A stretch of 64,000 nucleotides of DNA from Pristionchus mayeri. Lineage: Eukaryota; Nematoda; Chromadorea; Rhabditida; Neodiplogasteridae. The DNA is taken from contig BTRK01000005.1 in NCBI GenBank assembly GCA_036245805.1, positions 9,238,001 through 9,302,000 of the forward strand, written 5' to 3'. The notes under the pieces are model-generated. The model ran no database searches and had not been told where the DNA came from. It saw only the letters and a list, made by a program, of their open reading frames with translations. The translations under genes and the position numbers were made by a program. This document shows, one piece after another, positions 13,112-23,813 of this stretch (position 1 is the stretch's first letter; each line of letters starts with the position of its first letter).

Positions 13112-15749
13112 TTGCTGAACATGATTCTTTGGTTGCACAGTAATGTGGTGATGGGTGTGAGAGGGAATGATCACCATCGACCTCATCAGGAGCGTAGATC
13201 ATCCAGGAGTCGTTCATTGCATGGAATTTTCAAGTAATTCTCTTTGCTGAAAATGATTCTTTGGTTGCATAGTAATGTGGTGATGGGTGTGAGAGGGAAT
13301 GCTAACCATCGACCTCATCAGGAGCGTAGATCATCCAGGAGTCGTTCATTGCATGGAATTTTCAAGTAATTCTCTTTGCTGAAAATGATTCTTTGGTTGC
13401 ATAGTAATGTGGTGATGGGTGTGAGAGGGAATGCTAACCATCGACCTCATCAGGAGCGTAGATCATCCAGGAGTCGTTCATTTCATGGAATTTTCAAGTA
13501 ATTCTCTTTGCTGAAAATGATTCTTTGGTTGCATAGTAATGTGGTGATGGGTGTGAGAGGGAATGCTAACCATCGACCTCATCAGGAGCGTAGATCATCC
13601 AGGAGTCGTTCATTGCATGGAATTTCCATTAATTCTCTTTGCTGAAAATGATTCTTTGGTTGCATAGTAATGTGGTGATGGGTGTGAGAGGGAATGCTAA
13701 CCATCGACCTCATCAGGAGCGTAGATCATCCAGGAGTCATTCATTTCATGGAATTTTCAAGTAATTCTCTTTGCTGAACATGATTCTTTGGTTGCACAGT
13801 AATGTGGTGATGGGTGTGAGAGGGAATGCTAACCATCGACCTCATCAGGAGCGTAGATCATCCAGGAGTCGTTCATTGCATGGAATTTCCATTAATTCTC
13901 TTTGCTGAAAATGATTCTTTGGTTGCATAGTAATGTGGTGATGGGTGTGAGAGGGAATGCTAACCATCGACCTCATCAGGAGCGTAGATCATCCAGGAGT
14001 CGTTCATTGCATGGATTTTTCAAGTAATTCTCTTTGCTGAAAATGATTCTTTGGTTGCATAATAATGTGGTGATGGGTGTGAGAGGGAATGCTAACCATC
14101 GACCTCATCAGGAGCGTAGATCATCCAGGAGTCGTTCATTGCATGGAATTTTCAAGTAATTCTCTTTGCCGAAAATGATTCTTTGGTTGCATAGTAATGT
14201 GGAGATGGGTGTGAGAGGGAATGCTAACCATCGACCTCATCAGGAGCGTAGATCATCCAGGAGTCGTTCATTGCATGGAATTTTCAAGTAATTCTCTTTG
14301 CTGAAAATGATTCTTTGGTTGCATAGTAATGTGGTGATGGGTGTGAGAGGGAATGCTAACCATCGCCCTCATCAGGAGCGTAGATCATCCAGGAGTCGTT
14401 CATTGCATGGAATTTTCAAGTAATTCTCTTTGCCGAAAATGATTCTTTGGTTGCATAGTAATGTGGAGATGGGTGTGAGAGGGAATGCTAACCATCGACC
14501 TCATCAGGAGCGTAGATCATCCAGGAGTCGTTCATTGCATGGAATTTTCAAGTAATTCTCTTTGCTGAAAATGATTCTTTGGTTGCATAGTAATGTGGTG
14601 ATGGGTGTGAGAGAGAATGCTAACCATCGACCTCATCAGGAGCGTAGATCATCCAGGAGTCGTTCATTGCATGGAATTTTCAAGTAATTCTCTTTGCTGA
14701 AAATGATTCTTTGGTTGCATAGTAATGTGGTGACGGGTGTGAGAGGGAATGATCACCATCGACCTCATCAGGAGCGTAGATCATCCAGGAGTCGTTCATT
14801 GCATGGATTTTTCAAGTAATTCTCTTTGCTGAAAATGATTCTTTGGTTGCATAATAATGTGGTGATGGGTGTGAGAGGGAATGCTAACCATCGACCTCAT
14901 CAGGAGCGTAGATCATCCAGGAGTCGTTCATTGCATGGAATTTTCAAGTAATTCTCTTTGCCGAAAATGATTCTTTGGTTGCATAGTAATGTGGAGATGG
15001 GTGTGAGAGGGAATGCTAACCATCGACCTCATCAGGAGCGTAGATCATCCAGGAGTCGTTCATTGCATGGAATTTTCATGTAATTCTCTTTGCTGAAAAT
15101 GATTCTTTGGTTGCATAGTAATGTGGTGATGGGTGTGAGAGGGAATGCTAACCATCGACCTCATCAGGAGCGTAGATCATCCAGGAGTCGTTCATTGCAT
15201 GGAATTTTCAAGTAATTCTCTTTGCTGAAAATGATTCTTTGGTTGCATAGTAATGTGGTGATGGGTGTGAGAGGGAATGCTAACCATCGCCCTCATCAGG
15301 AGCGTAGATCATCCAGGAGTCGTTCATTGCATGGAATTTTCAAGTAATTCTCTTTGCTGAAAATGATTCTTTGGTTGCATAGTAATGTGGTGATGGGTGT
15401 GAGAGGGAATGCTAACCATCGCCCTCATCAGGAGCGTAGATCATCCAGGAGTCGTTCATTGCATGGAATTTTCAAGTAATTCTCTTTGCCGAAAATGATT
15501 CTTTGGTTGCATAGTAATGTGGAGATGGGTGTGAGAGGGAATGCTAACCATCGACCTCATCAGGAGCGTAGATCATCCAGGAGTCGTTCATTGCATGGAA
15601 TTTTCAAGTAATTCTCTTTGCTGAAAATGATTCTTTGGTTGCATAGTAATGTGGTGATGGGTGTGAGAGGGAATGCTAACCATCGACCTCATCAGGAGCG
15701 TAGATCATCCAGGAGTCGTTCATTGCATGGAATTTTCAAGTAATTCTCT
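13112..15749 (+). repeat. Mixed block with two 131-bp monomers
   Basis: Units at 13508 and 13771 are 131 bp, with TTTCCATTAATT at their ends; they are two units apart. Each is next to a unit with CTGAACATG and GCACAG, so this looks like a 2-mer duplication. Further on, units with GGATTTTTCAAG, CATAATAATG, GTGGAGATG and CATCGCCCT alternate. The GACGGG/GATCAC unit at 14694 recurs at 15750, eight units later. Confidence 0.8.
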
Positions 15750-17069
15750 TTGCTGAAAATGATTCTTTGGTTGCATAGTAATGTGGTGACGGGTGTGAGA
15801 GGGAATGATCACCATCGACCTCATCAGGAGCGTAGATCATCCAGGAGTCGTTCATTGCATGGATTTTTCAAGTAATTCTCTTTGCTGAAAATGATTCTTT
15901 GGTTGCATAATAATGTGGTGATGGGTGTGAGAGGGAATGCTAACCATCGACCTCATCAGGAGCGTAGATCATCCAGGAGTCGTTCATTGCATGGAATTTT
16001 CAAGTAATTCTCTTTGCCGAAAATGATTCTTTGGTTGCATAATAATGTGGAGATGGGTGTGAGAGGGAATGCTAACCATCGACCTCATCAGGAGCGTAGA
16101 TCATCCAGGAGTCGTTCATTGCATGGAATTTTCAAGTAATTCTCTTGGCTGAAAATGATTCTTTGGTTGCATAGTAATGTGGTGATGGGTGTGAGAGGGA
16201 ATTCTAACCATCGACCTCATCAGGAGCGTAGATCATCCAGGAGTCGTTCATTGCATGGAATTTTTAAGTAATTCTCTTTGCTGAAAATGATTCTTTGGTT
16301 GCATAGTAATGTGGTGATGGGTGTGAGAGGGAATGCTAACCATCGACCTCATTAGGAGCGTAGATCATCCAGGAGTCGTTCATTGCATGGAATTTTCAAG
16401 TAATTCTCTTTGCTGAAAATGATTCTTTGGTTGCATAGTAATGTGGTGACGGGTGTGAGAGGGAATGATCACCATCGACCTCATCAGGAGCGTAGATCAT
16501 CCAGGAGTCGTTCATTGCATGGATTTTTCAAGTAATTCTCTTTGCTGAAAATGATTCTTTGGTTGCATAATAATGTGGTGATGGGTGTGAGAGGGAATGC
16601 TAACCATCGACCTCATCAGGAGCGTAGATCACCCAGGAGTCGTTCATTGCATGGAATTTTCAAGTAATTCTCTTTGCCGAAAATGATTCTTTGGTTGCAT
16701 AATAATGTGGAGATGGGTGTGAGAGGGAATGCTAACCATCGACCTCATCAGGAGCGTAGATCATCCAGGAGTCGTTCATTGCATGGAATTTTCAAGTAAT
16801 TCTCTTGGCTGAAAATGATTCTTTGGTTGCATAGTAATGTGGTGATGGGTGTGAGAGGGAATTCTAACCATCGACCTCATCAGGAGCGTAGATCATCCAG
16901 GAGTCGTTCATTGCATGGAATTTTTAAGTAATTCTCTTTGCTGAAAATGATTCTTTGGTTGCATAGTAATGTGGTGATGGGTGTGAGAGGGAATGCTAAC
17001 CATCGACCTCATCAGGAGCGTAGATCATCCAGGAGTCGTTCGTTGCATGGAATTTTCAAGTAATTCTCT
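15750..17069 (+). repeat. 5-mer HOR (660 bp), two copies
   Basis: Order in each copy: GACGGG with GATCAC and GGATTTTTC; CATAATAATG; TTGCCG with CATAATAATG and GTGGAGATG; TGGCTG with GGGAATTCTAAC and TTTTTAAG; plain unit. Copies start at 15750 and 16410. Copy 1 has CATTAGG in its last unit, while copy 2 has CACCCAGG and CGTTCGTTGC as private changes. Confidence 0.88.
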
Positions 17070-17333
17070 TTGCTGAAAATGATTCTTTGGTTGCATAATA
17101 ATGTGGAGATGGGTGTGAGAGGGAATGCTAACCATCGACCTCATCAGGAGCGTAGATCATCCAGGAGTCGTTCATTGCATGGAATTTTCAAGTAATTCTC
17201 TTGGCTGAAAATGATTCTTTGGTTGCATAGTAATGTGGTGATGGGTGTGAGAGGGAATTCTAACCATCGACCTCATCAGGAGCGTAGATCATCCAGGAGT
17301 CGTTCATTGCATGGAATTTTCAAGTAATTCTCT

Positions 17334-18389
17334 TGGCTGAAAATGATTCTTTGGTTGCATAGTAATGTGGTGATGGGTGTGAGAGGGAATTCTAACCATC
17401 GACCTCATCAGGAGCGTAGATCATCCAGGAGTCGTTCATTGCATGGAATTTTTAAGTAATTCTCTTTGCTGAAAATGATTCTTTGGTTGCATAGTAATGT
17501 GGTGATGGGTGTGAGAGGGAATGCTAACCATAGACCTCATCAGGAGCGTAGATCATCCATGAGTCGTTCATTGCATGGAATTTTCAAGTAATTCTCTTTG
17601 CTGAAAATGATTCTTTGGTTGCATAGTAATGTGGTGATGGGTGTGAGAGGGAATGCTAACCATCGACCTCATCAGGAGCGTAGATCATCCAGGAGTCGTT
17701 CATTGCATGGAATTTTCAAGTAATTCTCTTTGCTGAAAATGATTCTTTGGTTGCATAGTAATGTGGTGATGGGTGTGAGAGGGAATGATCACCATCGACC
17801 TCATCAGGAGCGTAGATCATCCAGGAGTCGTTCATTGCATGGAATTTTCAAGTAATTCTCTTGGCTGAAAATGATTCTTTGGTTGCATAGTAATGTGGTG
17901 ATGGGTGTGAGAGGGAATTCTAACCATCGACCTCATCAGGAGCGTAGATCATCCAGGAGTCGTTCATTGCATGGAATTTTTAAGTAATTCTCTTTGCTGA
18001 AAATGATTCTTTGGTTGCATAGTAATGTGGTGATGGGTGTGAGAGGGAATGCTAACCATAGACCTCATCAGGAGCGTAGATCATCCATGAGTCGTTCATT
18101 GCATGGAATTTTCAAGTAATTCTCTTTGCTGAAAATGATTCTTTGGTTGCATAGTAATGTGGTGATGGGTGTGAGAGGGAATGCTAACCATCGACCTCAT
18201 CAGGAGCGTAGATCATCCAGGAGTCGTTCATTGCATGGAATTTTCAAGTAATTCTCTTTGCTGAAAATGATTCTTTGGTTGCATAGTAATGTGGTGATGG
18301 GTGTGAGAGGGAATGATCACCATCGACCTCATCAGGAGCGTAGATCATCCAGGAGTCGTTCATTGCATGGAATTTTCTAGTAATTCTCT
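17334..18389 (+). repeat. 4-mer HOR (528 bp), two copies
   Basis: Order: TGGCTG with GGGAATTCTAAC and TTTTTAAG; CATAGACC with CCATGAG; plain; GATCAC. Copies start at 17334 and 17862. The final GATCAC unit of copy 2 (18258) is also the first unit of the next 9-mer HOR, so the two amplifications share a breakpoint monomer. Confidence 0.85.
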
Positions 18390-21300
18390 TTGCTGAAAAT
18401 GATTCTTTGGTTGCACAGTAATGTGGTGATGGGTGTGAGAGGGAATGCTAACCATCGACCTCATTAGGAGCGTAGATCTTCCAAGAGTCGTTCATTGCAT
18501 GGAATTTTCAAGTAATTCTCTTTGCTGAAAATGATTCTTTGGTTGCATAGTAATGTGGTGATGGGTGTGAGAGGGAATGCTAACCATCGACCTCATCAGG
18601 AGCGTAGATCATCCAGGAGTCGTTCATTTCATGGAATTTTCAAGTAATTCTCTTTGCTGAAAATGATTCTTTGGTTGCATAGTAATGTGGTGATGGGTGT
18701 GAGAGGGAATGCTAACCATAGACCTCATCAGGAGCGTAGATCATCCAGGAGTCGTTCATTGCATGGAATTTTCAAGTAATTCTCTTTGCCGAAAATGATT
18801 CTTTGGTTGCATAGTAATGTGGTGATGGGTGTGAGAGGGAATGCTAACCATCGACCTCATCAGGAGCGTAGATCATCCAGGAGTCGTTCATTGCATGGAA
18901 TTTTCTAGTAATTCTCTTTGCTGAAAATGATTCTTTTGTTGCACAGTAATGTGGTGATGGGTGTGAGAGGGAATGCTAACCATCGACCTCATTAGGAGCG
19001 TAGATCTTCCAAGAGTCGTTCATTGCATGGAATTTTCAAGTAATTCTCTTTGCTGAAAATGATTCTTTGGTTGCATAGTAATGTGGTGATGGGTGTGAGA
19101 GGGAATGCTAACCATCGACCTCATCAGGAGCGTAGATCATCCAGGAGTCGTTCATTTCATGGAATTTTCAAGTAATTCTCTTTGCTGAAAATGATTCTTT
19201 GGTTGCATAGTAATGTGGTGATGGGTGTGAGAGGGAATGCTAACCATAGACCTCATCAGGAGCGTAGATCATCCAGGAGTCGTTCATTGCATGGAATTTT
19301 CAAGTAATTCTCTTTGCCGAAAATGATTCTTTGGTTGCATAGTAATGTGGTGATGGGTGTGAGAGGGAATGCTAACCATCGACCTCATCAGGAGCGTAGA
19401 TCATCCAGGAGTCGTTCATTGCATGGAATTTTCAAGTAATTCTCTTTGCTGAAAATGATTCTTTGGTTGCATAGTAATGTGGTGATGGGTGTGAGAGGGA
19501 ATGATCACCATCGACCTCATCAGGAGCGTAGATCATCCAGGAGTCGTTCATTGCATGGAATTTTCTAGTAATTCTCTTTGCTGAAAATGATTCTTTGGTT
19601 GCACAGTAATGTGGTGATGGGTGTGAGAGGGAATGCTAACCATCGACCTCATTAGGAGCGTAGATCTTCCAAGAGTCGTTCATTGCATGGAATTTTCAAG
19701 TAATTCTCTTTGCTGAAAATGATTCTTTGGTTGCATAGTAATGTGGTGATGGGTGTGAGAGGGAATGCTAACCATCGACCTCATCAGGAGCGTAGATCAT
19801 CCAGGAGTCGTTCATTTCATGGAATTTTCAAGTAATTCTCTTTGCTGAAAATGATTCTTTGGTTGCATAGTAATGTGGTGATGGGTGTGAGAGGGAATGC
19901 TAACCATAGACCTCATCAGGAGCGTAGATCATCCAGGAGTCGTTCATTGCATGGAATTTTCAAGTAATTCTCTTTGCCGAAAATGATTCTTTGGTTGCAT
20001 AGTAATGTGGTGATGGGTGTGAGAGGGAATGCTAACCATCGACCTCATCAGGAGCGTAGATCATCCAGGAGTCGTTCATTGCATGGAATTTTCTAGTAAT
20101 TCTCTTTGCTGAAAATGATTCTTTGGTTGCACAGTAATGTGGTGATGGGTGTGAGAGGGAATGCTAACCATCGACCTCATTAGGAGCGTAGATCTTCCAA
20201 GAGTCGTTCATTGCATGGAATTTTCAAGTAATTCTCTTTGCTGAAAATGATTCTTTGGTTGCATAGTAATGTGGTGATGGGTGTGAGAGGGAATGCTAAC
20301 CATCGACCTCATCAGGAGCGTAGATCATCCAGGAGTCGTTCATTTCATGGAATTTTCAAGTAATTCTCTTTGCTGAAAATGATTCTTTGGTTGCATAGTA
20401 ATGTGGTGATGGGTGTGAGAGGGAATGCTAACCATAGACCTCATCAGGAGCGTAGATCATCCAGGAGTCGTTCATTGCATGGAATTTTCAAGTAATTCTC
20501 TTTGCCGAAAATGATTCTTTGGTTGCATAGTAATGTGGTGATGGGTGTGAGAGGGAATGCTAACCATCGACCTCATCAGGAGCGTAGATCATCCAGGAGT
20601 CGTTCATTGCATGGAATTTTCAAGTAATTCTCTTTGCTGAAAATGATTCTTTGGTTGCATAGTAATGTGGTGATGGGTGTGAGAGGGAATGATCACCATC
20701 GACCTCATCAGGAGCGTAGATCATCCAGGAGTCGTTCATTGCATGGAATTTTCTAGTAATTCTCTTTGCTGAAAATGATTCTTTGGTTGCACAGTAATGT
20801 GGTGATGGGTGTGAGAGGGAATGCTAACCATCGACCTCATTAGGAGCGTAGATCTTCCAAGAGTCGTTCATTGCATGGAATTTTCAAGTAATTCTCTTTG
20901 CTGAAAATGATTCTTTGGTTGCATAGTAATGTGGTGATGGGTGTGAGAGGGAATGCTAACCATCGACCTCATCAGGAGCGTAGATCATCCAGGAGTCGTT
21001 CATTTCATGGAATTTTCAAGTAATTCTCTTTGCTGAAAATGATTCTTTGGTTGCATAGTAATGTGGTGATGGGTGTGAGAGGGAATGCTAACCATAGACC
21101 TCATCAGGAGCGTAGATCATCCAGGAGTCGTTCATTGCATGGAATTTTCAAGTAATTCTCTTTGCCGAAAATGATTCTTTGGTTGCATAGTAATGTGGTG
21201 ATGGGTGTGAGAGGGAATGCTAACCATCGACCTCATCAGGAGCGTAGATCATCCAGGAGTCGTTCATTGCATGGAATTTTCTAGTAATTCTCTTTGCTGA

Positions 21301-21821
21301 AAATGATTCTTTGGTTGCACAGTAATGTGGTGATGGGTGTGAGAGGGAATGCTAACCATCGACCTCATTAGGAGCGTAGATCTTCCAAGAGTCGTTCATT
21401 GCATGGAATTTTCAAGTAATTCTCTTTGCTGAAAATGATTCTTTGGTTGCATAGTAATGTGGTGATGGGTGTGAGAGGGAATGCTAACCATCGACCTCAT
21501 CAGGAGCGTAGATCATCCAGGAGTCGTTCATTTCATGGAATTTTCAAGTAATTCTCTTTGCTGAAAATGATTCTTTGGTTGCATAGTAATGTGGTGATGG
21601 GTGTGAGAGGGAATGCTAACCATAGACCTCATCAGGAGCGTAGATCATCCAGGAGTCGTTCATTGCATGGAATTTTCAAGTAATTCTCTTTGCCGAAAAT
21701 GATTCTTTGGTTGCATAGTAATGTGGTGATGGGTGTGAGAGGGAATGCTAACCATCGACCTCATCAGGAGCGTAGATCATCCAGGAGTCGTTCATTGCAT
21801 GGAATTTTCAAGTAATTCTCT
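18258..21821 (+). repeat. 9-mer HOR (1188 bp), three full copies
   Basis: TTTTCTAG occurs at (CTAG) 18377, 18905, 19565, 20093, 20753 and 21281, alternating 4 and 5 units, so the period is 9. Order: GATCAC/TTTTCTAG; GCACAG with CATTAGG and GATCTTCCAAG; plain ending TTTCAT; CATAGACC; TTGCCG ending TTTTCTAG; then the same middle three; then TTGCCG. Copies start at 18258, 19446 and 20634 and span exactly 27 monomers. The only private change I noticed is TTCTTTTGTTGC at about 18935. This is the cleanest HOR in the window and probably one of the youngest. Confidence 0.93.
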
Positions 21822-22085
21822 TTGCTGAAAATGATTATTTGGTTGCATAGTAATGTGGTGATGGGTGTGAGAGGGAATGCTAACCATAGACCTCATCAGG
21901 AGCGTAGATCATCCAGGAGTCGTTCATTGCATGGAATTTTCAAGTAATTCTCTTTGCCGAAAATGATTCTTTGGTTGCATAGTAATGTGGTGATGGGTGT
22001 GAGAGGGAATGCTAACCATCGACCTCATCAGGAGCGTAGATCATCCAGGAGTCGTTCATTGCATGGAATTTTCAAGTAATTCTCT

Positions 22086-22218
22086 TTGCTGAAAATGATT
22101 ATTTTGGTTGCATAGTAATGTGGTGATGGGTGTGAGAGGGAATGCTAACCATCGACCTCATCAGGAGCGTAGATCATCCAGGAGTCGTTCATTGCATGGA
22201 ATTTTCAAGTAATTCTCT
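22086..22218 (+). repeat. 133-bp length-variant monomer
   Basis: GATTCTTTGG is replaced by GATTATTTTGG, one T longer. A unit two monomers earlier (21822) has GATTATTTGG without the extra base, so the C-to-A change came first and the T insertion second. It is the last length change; the 132-bp register is unbroken from here to base 64000. Confidence 0.92.
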
Positions 22219-22350
22219 TTGCCGAAAATGATTCTTTGGTTGCATAGTAATGTGGTGATGGGTGTGAGAGGGAATGCTAACCATCGACCTCATCAGGAGC
22301 GTAGATCATCCAGGAGTCGTTCATTGCATGGAATTTTCAAGTAATTCTCT

Positions 22351-23670
22351 TTGCTGAAAATGATTCTTTGGTTGCATAGTAATGTGGTGATGGGTGTGAG
22401 AGGGAATGATCACCATCGACCTCATCAGGAGCGTAGATCATCCAGGAGTCGTTCATTTCATGGAATTTTCAAGTAATTCTCTTTGCTGAAAATGATTCTT
22501 TGGTTGCATAGTAATGTGGTGATGGGTGTGAGAGGGAATGATCACCATCGACCTCATCGGGAGTGTAGATCATCCAGGAGTCGTTCATTTCATGGAATTT
22601 TCAAGTAATTCTCTTTGCTGAAAATGATTCTTTGGTGGCATAGTAATGTGGTGATGGGTGTGAGAGGGAATGCTAACCTTCGACCTCACCAGGAGCGTAG
22701 ATCATCCAGGAGTCGTTCATTGCATGGAATTTTCAAGTAATTCTCTTTGCTGAAAATGATTCTTTGGTTGCATAGTAATGTGGTGATGGGTGTGTGAGGG
22801 AATGCTAACCATCGACCTCATCAGGAGCGTAGATCATCCAGGAGTCGTTCATTGCATGGAATTTTCAAGTAATTCTCTTTGCTGAAAATGATTCTTTGGT
22901 TGCATAATAATGTGGAGATGGGTGTGAGAGGGAATGCTAACCATCGACCTCATCAGGAGCGTAGATCATCCAGGAGTCGTTCATTTCATGGAATTATCAA
23001 GTAATTCTCTTTGCCGAAAATGATTCTTTGGTTGCATAGTAATGTGGTGATGGGTGTGAGAGGGAATGCTAACCATCGGCCTCATCAGGAGCGTAGATCA
23101 TCCAGGAGTCGTTCATTTCATGGAATTTTCAAGTAATTCTCTTTGCTGAAAATGATTCTTTGGTTGCATAGTAATGTGGTGATGGGAGTGAGAGGGAATG
23201 ATCACCATCGACCTCATCAGGTGCGTAGATCATCCAGGAGTCGTTCATTGCATGGAATTTTCAAGTAATTCTCTTTGCTGAAAATGATTCTTTGGTTGCA
23301 TAGTAATGTGGTGATGGGTGTGAGAGGGAATGCTAACCATCGACCTCATCAGGAGCGTAGATCTTCCAGGAGTCGTTCATTGCATGGAATTTTTTAGTAA
23401 TTATCTTTGCTGAAAATGATTCTTTGGTTGCATAGTAATGTGGTGATGGGTGTGAGAGGGAATGCTAACCATAGAGCTCATCAGGAGCGTAGATCATCCA
23501 GGAGTCGTTCATTGCATGGAATTTTCAAGCAATTCTCTTTGCCGAAAATGATTCTTTGGTTGCATAGTAATGTGGTGATGGGTGTGAGAGGGAATGCTAA
23601 CCATAGACCTCATCAGGAGCGTAGATCATCCAGGAGTCGTTCATTGCATGGAATTTTCAAGTAATTCTCT
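22351..23670 (+). repeat. 12-mer family block, leftmost copy (10 monomers)
   Basis: The ordered set is: GATCAC; GATCAC with CATCGGGAG; TTGGTGGCAT with CCTTCGACCTCACC; GTGTGTGAGGG; CATAATAATG with GTGGAGATG and AATTATC; TTGCCG with CATCGGCC; GATGGGAGTG with GATCAC and AGGTGCG; plain with GATCTTCC and TTTTTTAG; ATTATCTTTGCTG unit with CAAGCAA; TTGCCG/CATAGACC. It matches blocks at +6732, +8316 and +11352 bp. Private changes include GGGAGTGTAG (about 22560) and CATAGAGCTC (about 23471). Confidence 0.88.
22385..22415. other. Variant-specific inverted repeat in GATCAC-type monomers
   Basis: In units carrying GATCAC instead of GCTAAC at positions 58-63, TGGTGAT (35-41) and ATCACCA (59-65) form a perfect 7-bp inverted repeat with a 17-base purine-rich spacer. 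The same change creates the palindrome TGATCA (a BclI site). Consensus units keep only a 4-bp remnant of this symmetry (TGGT/ACCA). The copy given is an example; GATCAC units recur from about 7.4 kb to the end and are absent or rare in the first 7 kb. Confidence 0.65.
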
Positions 23671-23802
23671 TTGCTGAAAATGATTCTTTGGTTGCATAGT
23701 AATGTGGTGATGGGTGTGAGAGGGAATGCTAACCATCGACCTCATCAGGAGCGTAGATCATCCAGGAGTCGTTCATTGCATGGAATTTTCAAGTAATTCT
23801 CT
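23671..23802 (+). repeat. Representative consensus monomer, 132 bp
   Basis: This copy matches the commonest state at every recurrent variable site and is used as the reference unit. It begins TTGCTGAAAATG and ends CAAGTAATTCTCT. The main variable positions are 2 (T/G), 3 (G/C), 5 (T/C), 23 (T/G), 27 (T/C), 29 (G/A), 38 (T/A), 49 (A/G/T), 52 (G/A), 59 with 61 (C..A to A..C), 64 (C/T), 65 (A/T/C), 67 (C/A), 71 (C/T), 75 (T/C), 90 (A/T), 95 (G/T), 108 (G/T), 112-113 (GG/TT), 118 (T/A), 120 (C/T), 121 (A/T) and 124 (T/C). CpGs sit at CATCGA, AGCGT and GTCGTT. Two HinfI-type sites (GATTC, GAGTC) and one GATC (TAGATCAT) occur in a typical unit. The cut point between units is arbitrary. Confidence 0.95.
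23743..23772 (+). repeat. Internal 16-bp sub-repeat within the monomer
   Basis: Within the consensus unit, CATCAGGAGCGT at unit positions 73-84 is followed 16 bp later by CATCCAGGAGTCGT at 89-102. The two differ only by two single-base insertions. A third, weaker CATC (CATCGACCT) precedes at position 64. This suggests that part of the monomer arose by an old short tandem duplication. A chance match of this length is possible but less likely, because the similarity covers 12 aligned bases in order. Confidence 0.6.
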
Positions 23803-23813
23803 TTGCTGAAAAT
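23785..23813. other. Dyad symmetry across the monomer junction
   Basis: ATTTTCA (unit positions 115-121) is the exact reverse complement of TGAAAAT (positions 5-11 of the next unit), with a 15-base spacer. It recurs at most monomer junctions. The left arm is where many recurrent variants fall (TTATCA, TTTTTA, TTTTTT, TTTCTA), so a good share of units have a broken arm. Short dyads are common in AT-rich satellite DNA and have been linked to non-B structure at some centromeres. Any function here is inference. Confidence 0.5.

Noticed and set aside
23767..23791. CENP-B box in the TCGTTCATTGCATGGAA segment
   Set aside because: It has TCGTT and GGAA, but the spacing is wrong and the CGGG core at the right end of the CENP-B box is absent. 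Resemblance is superficial.
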